Below are positions 14,238 through 21,622 of a DNA stretch of 35,355 nt, piece by piece; position 1 is the first letter of the stretch; each line of letters starts with the position of its first letter. A program made the position numbers and the translations under genes. Source of the stretch: an uncultured Pseudomonadota bacterium (GTDB lineage: Bacteria > Myxococcota_A > Polyangia > HGW-17); NCBI GenBank assembly GCA_938004375.1, contig CALKWH010000149.1, forward strand, positions 1 through 35,355, read 5' to 3'. The notes under the pieces are model-generated. The model saw only the letters and a program-made list of their open reading frames with translations, did not search any database and had not been told where the DNA came from.

Positions 14238-16145
14238 TTACTCCCCCAGTTTCTCGCGGATCTCCGTGCCGCTCAGGATGGAGATCGCGTTGAAGTTGCA
14301 GGCGTCGTAGCACACGCCGCAGCGCACGCACTTGCTCTGTTCCAGCTTGTGCAGCTGCTTGTTCTCGCCGGTGATCGCCTGGGTCGGGCACTTCTTCGCG
14401 CAGATGGTGCAGCCGGTGCACGCGTCGGTGATGTGGTACCGGATCAGGTCGATGCACTGGCGGCCGTCGCACAGGCCGGTGGCGATGTGGTGCTCGTACT
14501 CGGAGCGGAAGTACTTGAGCGTCGAGAGCACGGGGTTGGCCGCCGTGCTGCCCAGCTGGCAGAGGCTGGCGTCCTTCATGACCGCGCCCAGGTCCTCGAG
14601 GACCGCCAGATCCTCGGTCTTGCCCTGGCCGCGCACCATGCGGTTGAGGATCTCGCTCATGCGGCGCAGGCCCTCGCGGCACGGGGTGCACTTGCCGCAG
14701 CTCTCCTCCTTCAGGAAGTCCACGAAGTAGCGGGCGACCTCGACCATGCAGGTGTGGTCATCCATGACGATCATGCCGCCCGAGCCCATCATGGAGCCGA
14801 GCTTGGAGAGCTCGTCGAAGTCCACGGGGTGATCGAGGTACGCGTCGGGGATGCAGCCGCCGGACGGACCGCCGGTCTGCACGGCCTTGAAGGTGCGGCC
14901 CTTCTTGGAGTTCTTGATGCCGCCGCCGATGTCGAACACGATCTTGCGCAGCGGGATGCCCATGGGCACCTCGACGAGGCCGGTGTTGTTGACCTTGCCG
15001 ACCAGCGAGAAGATCTTGGTGCCCTTGGAGCCGCCGAACGGGGACTTCGAGACGTCGCCGGTGCCGATGCTGGTGAACCAGTCGACGCCGCGGTTGATGA
15101 TGTACGGGACGTTGGCCCAGGTCTCGACGTTGTTGATGTCGGTGGGCTTGCCCCAGAGGCCCTTCTTCGCCGGGAACGGCGGGCGGGTGCGCGGCATGCC
15201 GCGACGGCCCTCGATGGACGCGATCAGCGCGGTCTCCTCGCCGCACACGAAGGCGCCGCCGCCGCGGTTGATCTTGACGTCGAACGAGAAGCCGGTGCCC
15301 AGGATGTTCTGGCCCAGCACGCCCAGCTCGCGGGCCTGGGTGATGGCCAGTTGCAGGTGCTCGATGGCCATGGGGTACTCGTTGCGGACGTACACGTAGC
15401 CCTCGGAGGCGCCCACGGCGAACGCGCCGATGATCATGCCCTCGAGCACCAGGTGGGGGTTGCCCTCGAGGACCGAGCGGTCCATGAACGCGCCCGGGTC
15501 GCCCTCGTCCGCGTTGCAGATGAGGTACTTCTTGTCGCCCTCGGCCTCGCGGGTGAACTTCCACTTGAGGCCGGTGGGGAAGCCGCCGCCGCCGCGGCCG
15601 CGCAGACCGGACTTGATCACCATCTCGACGATCTCCCCGGGCTGGTGCTTCCCGAGGACGGTGGCCAGCGCGCGGTAGCCCTGCATGGACAGGTAGTGAT
15701 CCAGGCGGGTCGGATCGATGTGGCCGTTCATCGCGAAGACGATGCGCTCCTGGTCCTTGTAGAAGGGGACTTCCTTCTCCTTCACGTAGACCGTGCGGTT
15801 CTCGTCGCGATACTGCAGGCGGGCGATGAGCTCGCCCTTGGCCAGGGTCTTGTCGAGGATCTCGGGGATGTCCTTGATCTTCACCTTCTGATAGAAGACA
15901 CCGGACGGATGTAGGACCACCAGGGGGCCGCGCTCGCAGAAGCCGTGGCAGCCGGTGCTGATGACCTCGACGTCGAGCTTGCGGTCGGCGATCTCCTTGC
16001 GGAACGCCTCGATGAGGGGGCCGGCGCCGGAGGCCTTGCAGCCGGTGCCGCCGCAGACGGAGATGCGCACGGCGTTGGGGTCGCGCGCCTTCTCATGCTT
16101 CTCTATGATCTGTAACAACGCTTGCGGGGTTGTCGCTTTCTCCAT
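14238..16145 (-). CDS. NuoF/HydB-like flavin- and NAD(P)(H)-binding subunit
   Basis: The 635-residue protein has the full domain order of HydB/HndC. The N-terminal thioredoxin-like [2Fe-2S] domain (~25-120) has cysteines in CGGTGC and STGCHGFC. The FMN/NADH domain (~150-480) includes GLRGRGGGGFPTG and CNADEGDPGAFMDR. A [4Fe-4S] motif ESCGKCTPCREG sits near residue 485. Two C-terminal ferredoxin motifs are CTGCTICAKKCP and CVRCGVCYDAC. NuoF proper lacks the added N- and C-terminal Fe-S domains; this longer form is typical of NAD(P)-linked and electron-bifurcating hydrogenase complexes. Here it follows 2-oxoacid oxidoreductase genes instead. It is the likely NAD(P)(H) site of the complex. The stop is one base from the start of the HoxU-like gene. 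Confidence 0.93.
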   Translation of the reverse strand: MEKATTPQALLQIIEKHEKARDPNAVRISVCGGTGCKASGAGPLIEAFRKEIADRKLDVEVISTGCHGFCERGPLVVLHPSGVFYQKVKIKDIPEILDKTLAKGELIARLQYRDENRTVYVKEKEVPFYKDQERIVFAMNGHIDPTRLDHYLSMQGYRALATVLGKHQPGEIVEMVIKSGLRGRGGGGFPTGLKWKFTREAEGDKKYLICNADEGDPGAFMDRSVLEGNPHLVLEGMIIGAFAVGASEGYVYVRNEYPMAIEHLQLAITQARELGVLGQNILGTGFSFDVKINRGGGAFVCGEETALIASIEGRRGMPRTRPPFPAKKGLWGKPTDINNVETWANVPYIINRGVDWFTSIGTGDVSKSPFGGSKGTKIFSLVGKVNNTGLVEVPMGIPLRKIVFDIGGGIKNSKKGRTFKAVQTGGPSGGCIPDAYLDHPVDFDELSKLGSMMGSGGMIVMDDHTCMVEVARYFVDFLKEESCGKCTPCREGLRRMSEILNRMVRGQGKTEDLAVLEDLGAVMKDASLCQLGSTAANPVLSTLKYFRSEYEHHIATGLCDGRQCIDLIRYHITDACTGCTICAKKCPTQAITGENKQLHKLEQSKCVRCGVCYDACNFNAISILSGTEIREKLGE

Positions 16146-16158
16146 GTTTCACTCCCTC

Positions 16159-16632
16159 TCACGCCTGCCCTGCGGGCTTGCGGTACTGGTCCAGAACCTC
16201 GGTCACCTCGGAAGTGGCGATGTTCCCGTGATAGTTCCCGTTGACCATGACCAGGGGGCCGAGCGCGCAGGCGCCCACGCAGTTCACGGTCTCGACGGTG
16301 AACAGGCCGTCCGGGGTGGTCTCCTGGTTCTTCACGCCCATCTGACGCTCGATCTCGTCGAGCACGCGCGGCGCCCCACGGACGTGGCAGGCGGTGCCCA
16401 TGCAGACGGTCACGATGTTCTTGCCGCGCGGCTTGAGCGAGAACGCGTGGAAGAAGGTGGCCAGCGAGGAGACCTGGGTCGTGGAGACCTGGAGCTTCTC
16501 CACCACGCGCATCATAGCCTCGCGGGGCAGGTAGTTGTACACGGCCTGGATGTCCTGCAGGATCGCCAGGATGGCGGTCTTGTCGCCGTGGTAGCCTTCG
16601 ATGATCTTGTCGACAGCAGTGAGATCCACCAT
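16159..16632 (-). CDS. NuoE/HydC-like [2Fe-2S] subunit
   Basis: The ATG at 16632 sits 2 bases after the PorB stop, and its GGAGGT ribosome site lies inside the porB 3' end. The 157-residue protein is a thioredoxin-fold [2Fe-2S] subunit with the family cysteines in CMGTAC and NCVGACALGP. It pairs with NuoF/HydB-type subunits, and the two together form the minimal NADH dehydrogenase (diaphorase) module. 'QVYNYLP' and 'ATFFHAF' near the N-terminus are typical of NuoE. Its position directly after porB and 13 bases before the NuoF-like gene makes co-expression with the oxidoreductase nearly certain. Confidence 0.93.
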   Translation of the reverse strand: MVDLTAVDKIIEGYHGDKTAILAILQDIQAVYNYLPREAMMRVVEKLQVSTTQVSSLATFFHAFSLKPRGKNIVTVCMGTACHVRGAPRVLDEIERQMGVKNQETTPDGLFTVETVNCVGACALGPLVMVNGNYHGNIATSEVTEVLDQYRKPAGQA

Positions 16633-16634
16633 GG

Positions 16635-17573
16635 TCACACCTCCGCCGTGATGCGGCAAAGCGCCTGGAGTTTCGCGTAACGGGCCTTCATGTTCGCCTC
16701 GATGATGGCGACCTGCTCCTCGGTGAGGTGCCGGTAGCGGCCCTGCGGGGAGAGGTACATCTTGAGGGGCTTCAGGAACGGAAGATCCAGGGACATCTTG
16801 TAGCGGCCGTGATCCACCTCGTACAGCGGGAAGATGCCGGTCTGGACGGCCAGTCGGCCGTGCTTGATGACCTCGCCCGGGTTCGTGCGCCAGCCCGTGG
16901 GGCAGGGCGCGAGGATGTGGATCATCTTGGCGCCGTCGTAGGAGAACGCCTTCTTGACCTTCTCCATGAAGTCGAAGGGATAGGAGGTGCAGGCGGTGGC
17001 CGCGTAGGCGATCTGATGGGCGGCGGCGATCTCCAGCAGGGCCGTCTTGACGGTCCGCTGGCCGGGGATGGCCTTGCCCGCCGGGCTCGTGGTGGTGGAC
17101 GCGCCGAACGGGGTGCCGGAGCTGCGCTGGATGCCCGTGTTCATGTACGCCTCGTTGTCGTAGCAGAGGTACATGGCGTTGTGCCCGCGCTCGAGCATGC
17201 CCGAGAGGGCCTGCAGGCCGATGTCGAAGGTGCCGCCGTCGCCGCCGATGGCCACGACGTTGATCTTGCCGGGGGCGAGCTTGCCCTTGCGCTGCAGGAT
17301 CTTGATGCCGGCCTCGACTCCGGAGGCCACGGCCGCGGCGTTCTCGAAGGCCACGTGGATCCAGGGCACGCCCCAGGCGATGTCCGGGTAGGCCGAGGAG
17401 ACGATCTCCATGCAGCCGGTGGCGTTGCACACGATGGTGTTCGGTCCCAGCGCCTTCATCAGGTAGCGCAGGGCGAGCGCGGGCGCGCAGCCCTGGCAGG
17501 CCTTGTGACCGGAGGCGAACAGTTCTTCCGGGGGAAGCAGTTTTGCGGCGTAGACGTTGTATTGTTCGATCAT
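16635..17573 (-). CDS. porB: Pyruvate (2-oxoacid):ferredoxin oxidoreductase, beta subunit
   Basis: The 312-residue thiamine-diphosphate-binding subunit has an N-terminal HKACQGC cluster ligand pair, the TPP/Mg motif 'GDGGTFDIG' followed by 'DNEAYMNTG', and the late cysteine in 'ATACTSYPFD'. It carries the catalytic TPP and the proximal [4Fe-4S] cluster. The enzyme oxidatively decarboxylates a 2-oxoacid to acyl-CoA and reduces ferredoxin. Its length and the NTGIQRSS..PFGA segment match PorB. Its start overlaps the alpha subunit stop by 4 bases (ATGA). Pyruvate is the likeliest substrate, but 2-oxoisovalerate cannot be ruled out. Confidence 0.92.
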   Translation of the reverse strand: MIEQYNVYAAKLLPPEELFASGHKACQGCAPALALRYLMKALGPNTIVCNATGCMEIVSSAYPDIAWGVPWIHVAFENAAAVASGVEAGIKILQRKGKLAPGKINVVAIGGDGGTFDIGLQALSGMLERGHNAMYLCYDNEAYMNTGIQRSSGTPFGASTTTSPAGKAIPGQRTVKTALLEIAAAHQIAYAATACTSYPFDFMEKVKKAFSYDGAKMIHILAPCPTGWRTNPGEVIKHGRLAVQTGIFPLYEVDHGRYKMSLDLPFLKPLKMYLSPQGRYRHLTEEQVAIIEANMKARYAKLQALCRITAEV

Positions 17574-18745
17574 TTTCTCACTCCTACGTATTCCACCGGA
17601 CCGACCGGTGCGCCGTTTTTCACTTCCAGGAGGCGGTTCAGGATGTGCTCCATGTCGCCGATGGTGACGTCGCGGCCGCCCAGGCCGATCACGAACTCGA
17701 CGAGCTTCGGGCGGTGCGGGGCGTCGTAGAACAGCGTGCGGATCTCCTGGGCCACCATGTGGTGCTCCAGGCCGAAGGCCAGGGCGCGGTCGCACACGCC
17801 CACCACGGGGACGTTCCCGAACGCGGCCAGCAGTTCCTGCGTGGGGAACGGCCGCCAGAGGCGCGGGCGGACCAGGCCGACCTTCTTGCCCTGGGCGCGG
17901 AGGTTGTCCACCGCGGTCATGGCGGTCTCGGAGAGCGAGCCCATGAGGTAGAGGATGGCGTCGGCGTCGTCGGCCTTGTAGGTCTCGACCAGGTTGTATT
18001 TGCGTCCCACGGTCTTCTCGAGCTCGGCGAAGGCCTCGACCACGACGGCCTTGGCATTCAGGAGCGCGTTCTGCTGGGCCAGGCGGGCCTCGTAGTAGAT
18101 CTCGGGGATGCCCACGGCGCCCATGGCCACCGGCTTGCGCACGTCGAGCTTGATCTGCGGGTCGAACGGCGGCAGGTAGGCGTCGAACTGCTCCTGGGTC
18201 CAGAATTCGATGGGCTCGATCATGTGGGAGACCACGAAGCCGTCGAAGTTCAGGATCGTCGGGAGCACCACGCGCTTGTCCTCGGCCACGCGGAAGCAGG
18301 CCGGCACCAGATCGAAGCACTCCTGGCCGTTCTCGGCGAAGATCTGCACCCAGCCGATGTCGCGGTCGGTCATGATGTCGCTGTGGTCGTTCCAGATGCT
18401 GATCGGGCCCGACAGGGAGCGGTTGGCCACGGCCATCACGATGGGCAGGCGCATCGCCGGCGCGATGAAAAGAATCTCGTGCATCAGCGCCAGGCCCTGG
18501 GAGGACGTGGCGGTGAACGTGCGGGCGCCCACCGCGCTCATGCCCAGGGCGGCCGACATCGCGCTGTGCTCGGACTCGACCGGCACGAACTCGGCCTCGA
18601 GGTGGCCGTCGTTCACCCACTCGGAGAGGTGCTCCACGATGTGGGTCTGCGGCGTGATGGGATAGGCGGCGATGGCCTCGATGCGGCACATGGCCGCGGA
18701 ATCGGCCAGGGCGATACTGCTCTCTACACCTTTACGCTTTCCCAT
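17570..18745 (-). CDS. porA: Pyruvate (2-oxoacid):ferredoxin oxidoreductase, alpha subunit
   Basis: The 391-residue subunit begins at an ATG with CCGGAGGAAG upstream. It contains the diagnostic 'AAYPITPQT' near the N-terminus, 'VESEHSAMSAALG', 'TATSSQGLALMHE' and later 'VRPRLWRPFP', all typical of PorA. The alpha chain contacts TPP and the 2-oxoacid substrate. The T of 'YPITPQT' and the VRPRLWRPFP segment favour pyruvate over bulkier branched-chain 2-oxoacids, though not decisively. Its first base is shared with the last base of the delta-subunit stop codon (TAATG), and its stop overlaps porB, so all four subunits are translationally coupled. Confidence 0.92.
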   Translation of the reverse strand: MGKRKGVESSIALADSAAMCRIEAIAAYPITPQTHIVEHLSEWVNDGHLEAEFVPVESEHSAMSAALGMSAVGARTFTATSSQGLALMHEILFIAPAMRLPIVMAVANRSLSGPISIWNDHSDIMTDRDIGWVQIFAENGQECFDLVPACFRVAEDKRVVLPTILNFDGFVVSHMIEPIEFWTQEQFDAYLPPFDPQIKLDVRKPVAMGAVGIPEIYYEARLAQQNALLNAKAVVVEAFAELEKTVGRKYNLVETYKADDADAILYLMGSLSETAMTAVDNLRAQGKKVGLVRPRLWRPFPTQELLAAFGNVPVVGVCDRALAFGLEHHMVAQEIRTLFYDAPHRPKLVEFVIGLGGRDVTIGDMEHILNRLLEVKNGAPVGPVEYVGVRK

Positions 18746-19038
18746 TATGCTTCCTCCGGCTTCATTTTGATGCAACCCGTCCAGCACTCGTGGGCGCAGA
18801 TGCTGCAGCCCTTGCAGTAGTCCAGGTCGGCGTGGAAGTAGCCGCGCTCGTCGGTGCGGATGCACGACTCGGGGCAGAACAGCGCGCACACGCCGCAGCG
18901 GATGCAGTGCTGCTCGTCCCAGATCGGGCGCTCGGAGCGCCACGAGCCGGTGTGGTTGTTCAGGGAGGACTGGGGCTGGTGCCACACGAAGCCCAGCGGG
19001 ATCTCCTGCCACTTCAGTTCCATCGGATTCTTAGCCAT
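18745..19038 (-). CDS. porD: Pyruvate (2-oxoacid):ferredoxin oxidoreductase, delta subunit (2[4Fe-4S] ferredoxin)
   Basis: The 97-residue protein has two classical [4Fe-4S] motifs, CIRCGVCALFCPESC and CKGCSICAHECWTGC, and a characteristic N-terminal extension with WQE and GSWRSERP. This is the electron-outlet subunit of the four-subunit enzyme. It overlaps the end of the gamma gene by 8 bases and abuts porA. Confidence 0.93.
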   Translation of the reverse strand: MAKNPMELKWQEIPLGFVWHQPQSSLNNHTGSWRSERPIWDEQHCIRCGVCALFCPESCIRTDERGYFHADLDYCKGCSICAHECWTGCIKMKPEEA

Positions 19039-19594
19039 GCTTCACCCCCTCGGAGATGTGGACGGTCTCGAAGGCCTCCTTGAGCGCGTTCAGGTTCACC
19101 GCGGCGATCTTGCCGAAGCGCTCCTTCACGGCCTCCTCCATCTGGCTCATGTTCACGCAGCCCGACGCCTTGATCAGCGCGCCGAGCATGACGGTGTTGT
19201 TGATCGGGCGCTTGATGTGGGTCATCGCAATGCGGATGCCGTCGACCATCGCCAGACGGCCGTTCCATTTCGTCTCCCGGCGGACCTGCTCCTCGGGATT
19301 GGAGGTGGAGACCACCAGCAGGCCGTCCTCGGCCAGGCCGGCGGCCACGTTCACCATGGAGACCAGCGAGTAGTCGAGCACGAGCACGACGTTGGGCCGG
19401 TACACCTTGGAGCGGTTGCGGATGGGCGTGTCGCTGATGCGGGCGAAGGCCTGCACCGGCGCGCCTCGGCGTTCGGGGCCGAAGCTGGGGAATGCCTGGG
19501 CGAACTTGTTGTCGGAGATGGCCGTGACGGCGAGCAGCTCCGCCGAGGTGACCGAGCCCTGACCTCCACGCCCGTGGAAACGAAATTCGAGCAT
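19031..19594 (-). CDS. porC: Pyruvate (2-oxoacid):ferredoxin oxidoreductase, gamma subunit
   Basis: The ATG at 19594 is chosen (GAAGGAGT 7 bases upstream; the protein then opens with the family sequence MLEFRFHGRGGQG). The 187-residue subunit has the GRGGQG loop, 'SFGPERRGAPVQAFARIS' and 'NNTVMLGALIKAS', typical of the gamma domain that helps bind coenzyme A. It is the first gene of the seven-gene operon, and the upstream region carries a promoter-like TTGACA. The order gamma-delta-alpha-beta is that of known four-subunit pyruvate:ferredoxin oxidoreductases. Confidence 0.92.
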   Translation of the reverse strand: MLEFRFHGRGGQGSVTSAELLAVTAISDNKFAQAFPSFGPERRGAPVQAFARISDTPIRNRSKVYRPNVVLVLDYSLVSMVNVAAGLAEDGLLVVSTSNPEEQVRRETKWNGRLAMVDGIRIAMTHIKRPINNTVMLGALIKASGCVNMSQMEEAVKERFGKIAAVNLNALKEAFETVHISEGVKHG

Positions 19595-19628
19595 TGTGGG
19601 ACTCCTTCCTGCGCCAAAGCGCGACTCA

Positions 19629-19657
19629 CAAGTAAAATGAGTTGAGGAGTTTGTCAA
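19629..19657 (-). promoter_or_regulatory. Likely promoter of the por-nuo operon
   Basis: On the minus strand TTGACA (19657-19652) is followed after 17 bases by TACTTG (19634-19629). The -35 is perfect and the -10 weak. It lies about 35 bases before the porC start. The rest of the 227-base spacer (19595-19821) contains no gene that I can support. Confidence 0.45.
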
Positions 19658-19821
19658 ACCGAATCGGGAGCGCGGTTTTTTCTGCTTGAATTGCAGGCGT
19701 TTTTATCTAGTGCAAACAATACTTTCGAGGGCAATTCGAGAAATTATGATCGAATCCGCCGACCGGAGCCGCGCCGATTCCGCCGGGAGTGGAAAATTGG
19801 GATGTACGTGGAAGAGTTGGC

Positions 19822-21468
19822 TCAGGGCGCCGGGACGCAGGCGTAGCGGATCCGCGCGGTGGGCGGGGCGGGCGACCGACGGGCCACGCGCAGGCGGCTG
19901 CCGCCGGCGCCGTCGTGGGTCTGCGCGCAGAGCTCGTCCCGCATGACGTGGAAACAGGCCTCCTGCGGCAGGTCCGGGTCCAGGTCGGGCGGGTGCCCGG
20001 AGCGATGGACGGGATCGCACGGGGGGATCGCGCGAAAGACCCCGGCGACACCGTCTGTCACGTCGTCCTCCTCGAGGACGCGGCACTGGGGGTTGCAGGG
20101 CTCCGCGAAGTCCGGCGCCACGGGCGGGGCGGCACAGCCCGCGGCCAGGTGGGGCATGCAGGGCGCCTCCCATCGGGCGCGCAGCCCCTCGACCAACCGG
20201 AGCAGGCCCGGCAGGTAATCGTTCGCGCAGAGGTCCTGGACCGCCCGCTCCCGCTTCGCCGCGTCCGGCTCGAAGGCCGCGAGGAAGGCCGCCAGGCGGA
20301 CCATCGGAGCGGCGCACTCGCTCTCGTCGCCGCAGGCGCACCGGACCTTGGGGGAACGATCCTCGTAATGCTCCACGGTCACCTCGTCGGTGTGGGGACC
20401 GGAGAGGGCCATCGCCAGCAGGTCCTCCCGGTCCCGAAGCCCGAGCAGTGCGGCGATGTAGCGTTCGACCGGATGTAGCAGCGCCTCCGGATCCCCCGGC
20501 GGCCGCGGGACGCAGCCTTGGAGCGTGGTGACCCCGTACGGGGGGTTCGCGTCGGGCCAGGGCTCGTCGCACGTCACGCCGAAGCGGGCGCAGCGATAAC
20601 TCGTGAGCTCACCGAGCTCGCCCGTCATCGGCGCCTCCGCGCCGGGATCGAACAGCACGGGATCGGCGACGGAGCAGTCGTCCTCGTCCATGAAGAACAA
20701 CGGCGCCAGAAGGGCGCCCGACCGCAGGAACCCGACGTTCTCCGGAGCTCCGGAGAACAGCGCCCGATGGAGCGCCTCGAAGGGCTGTTCGAAGCCGCAG
20801 CCGAACCCGCCGATGGCGAACTCCAGGTACGCGATCTCCTCGGCCAGGGTGGGCTGCAGCGTGTTCCGGCACCGGGGGCAGCCGCGCGCGTCGAGCTCCA
20901 GGCGCAGCCCCGCCGGCTCTGCCGGGAGCCCGGTCAACTCGAAGGCGGCCGGCTCGCAGTTCGCCTCGGTGCAGTCGTGGGAGGCGCAGGTCAGGGGCGC
21001 GCCGGGAACGGGCGCCCGCTCGATCGTGCAGCCCCGGGGCTCCACGTCCACGACGTAGAATTGGTTCGGGGGATCGGTCGACGTCTCGCCGAGGAGGCGC
21101 AGGAACCGGCCGTCGTCGCCGCCGGGCGTCTCGCACCCCGGCACGTTGTACGGAGCGGAACCCAGATCGGTGGTGATCAGCCCGAGGTGGAGCTCCGGGA
21201 GGCCGTGCTCGAGTCCTTCCAGGACCGGGATGGCGCGCAGCAGGCTGCTGCTCAGGGTCGCCCGCATGTCCGTGTTGCCGTAGGAATTGTCCACCACGAG
21301 AACGAGATCCACCGCCCGGCGCTGGGGCGCCGCGGCCGGGAAGGTCACCTGGACCAGCTGGTCCCAGGGCACGTCGTCCCCCTGCTTCGCGGAGTCGTCG
21401 CAGGCCGCCGGGAGCAGCAGCCCGGGGAAGAGCAGAGGCAGAAGGAATTGGCGAAACGCGTGGGTCAT
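19822..21468 (-). CDS. von Willebrand-A-like lipoprotein of myxobacterial type
   Basis: The ATG at 21468 is preferred to the GTG at 21483 because AGGAGG lies 6 bases upstream. The 548-residue protein has a lipoprotein signal peptide (LPAAC, Cys23) and then a vWA-like core beginning 'VDLVLVVDNSYGN'. Further segments are 'LHLGLITTDLG', 'FGCGFEQPFEALHRAL' and 'FMDEDDCS', a pattern shared by many uncharacterised secreted proteins of Myxococcota. The first metal-site motif, normally D-x-S-x-S, reads D-N-S-Y-G, so the second serine is missing. At least 20 cysteines suggest many disulfides. The role is probably surface adhesion or structural; no enzyme motif is visible. It is divergent from the phosphatase pair. 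Confidence 0.75.
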   Translation of the reverse strand: MTHAFRQFLLPLLFPGLLLPAACDDSAKQGDDVPWDQLVQVTFPAAAPQRRAVDLVLVVDNSYGNTDMRATLSSSLLRAIPVLEGLEHGLPELHLGLITTDLGSAPYNVPGCETPGGDDGRFLRLLGETSTDPPNQFYVVDVEPRGCTIERAPVPGAPLTCASHDCTEANCEPAAFELTGLPAEPAGLRLELDARGCPRCRNTLQPTLAEEIAYLEFAIGGFGCGFEQPFEALHRALFSGAPENVGFLRSGALLAPLFFMDEDDCSVADPVLFDPGAEAPMTGELGELTSYRCARFGVTCDEPWPDANPPYGVTTLQGCVPRPPGDPEALLHPVERYIAALLGLRDREDLLAMALSGPHTDEVTVEHYEDRSPKVRCACGDESECAAPMVRLAAFLAAFEPDAAKRERAVQDLCANDYLPGLLRLVEGLRARWEAPCMPHLAAGCAAPPVAPDFAEPCNPQCRVLEEDDVTDGVAGVFRAIPPCDPVHRSGHPPDLDPDLPQEACFHVMRDELCAQTHDGAGGSRLRVARRSPAPPTARIRYACVPAP

Positions 21469-21504
21469 CCGGATCCTCCTCACAGCATGAGCTGCAGAAA
21501 AAAC

Positions 21505-21533
21505 AAATTAGCATCAGAGCATGATACCCGCAA
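21505..21533 (-). promoter_or_regulatory. Candidate promoter of the vWA-like lipoprotein
   Basis: Minus strand TTGCGG (21533-21528), 17 bases, TAATTT (21510-21505), with TG one base before the -10 (extended -10 form). Moderate match only. Confidence 0.35.
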
Positions 21534-21553
21534 GTTCGCCAGGACAGGTTTTG

Positions 21554-21586
21554 GATTTCGATTTCGATTTCGATTTCGATTTCGAT
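21554..21586 (+). repeat. GATTTC hexanucleotide microsatellite (5.5 copies)
   Basis: Perfect tandem GATTTC units lie in the divergent spacer, ending 36 bases before the likely start of the first phosphatase. Read in the + frame they would code Asp-Phe repeats, but they are most likely untranslated. Confidence 0.9.
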
Positions 21587-21622
21587 GGGACGTCCAAGAA
21601 AGCCCTGGCCATCCGGGTGCGA

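Noticed and set aside
13517..16632. Interpretation of the NuoE/NuoF/HoxU set as a NAD-linked hydrogenase.
   Set aside because: No [FeFe] or [NiFe] catalytic subunit or maturation gene is in the window; the partner genes are por.
19595..19821. Possible small gene or RNA between porC and the vWA lipoprotein.
   Set aside because: No frame with a start and ribosome site and no convincing structure were found; only the por promoter candidate is supported.
21521..21622. An upstream ATG would give copy 1 phosphatase an N-terminal Asp-Phe repeat.
   Set aside because: The second copy aligns from 21623, the upstream part is a microsatellite, and the signal peptide would be buried.
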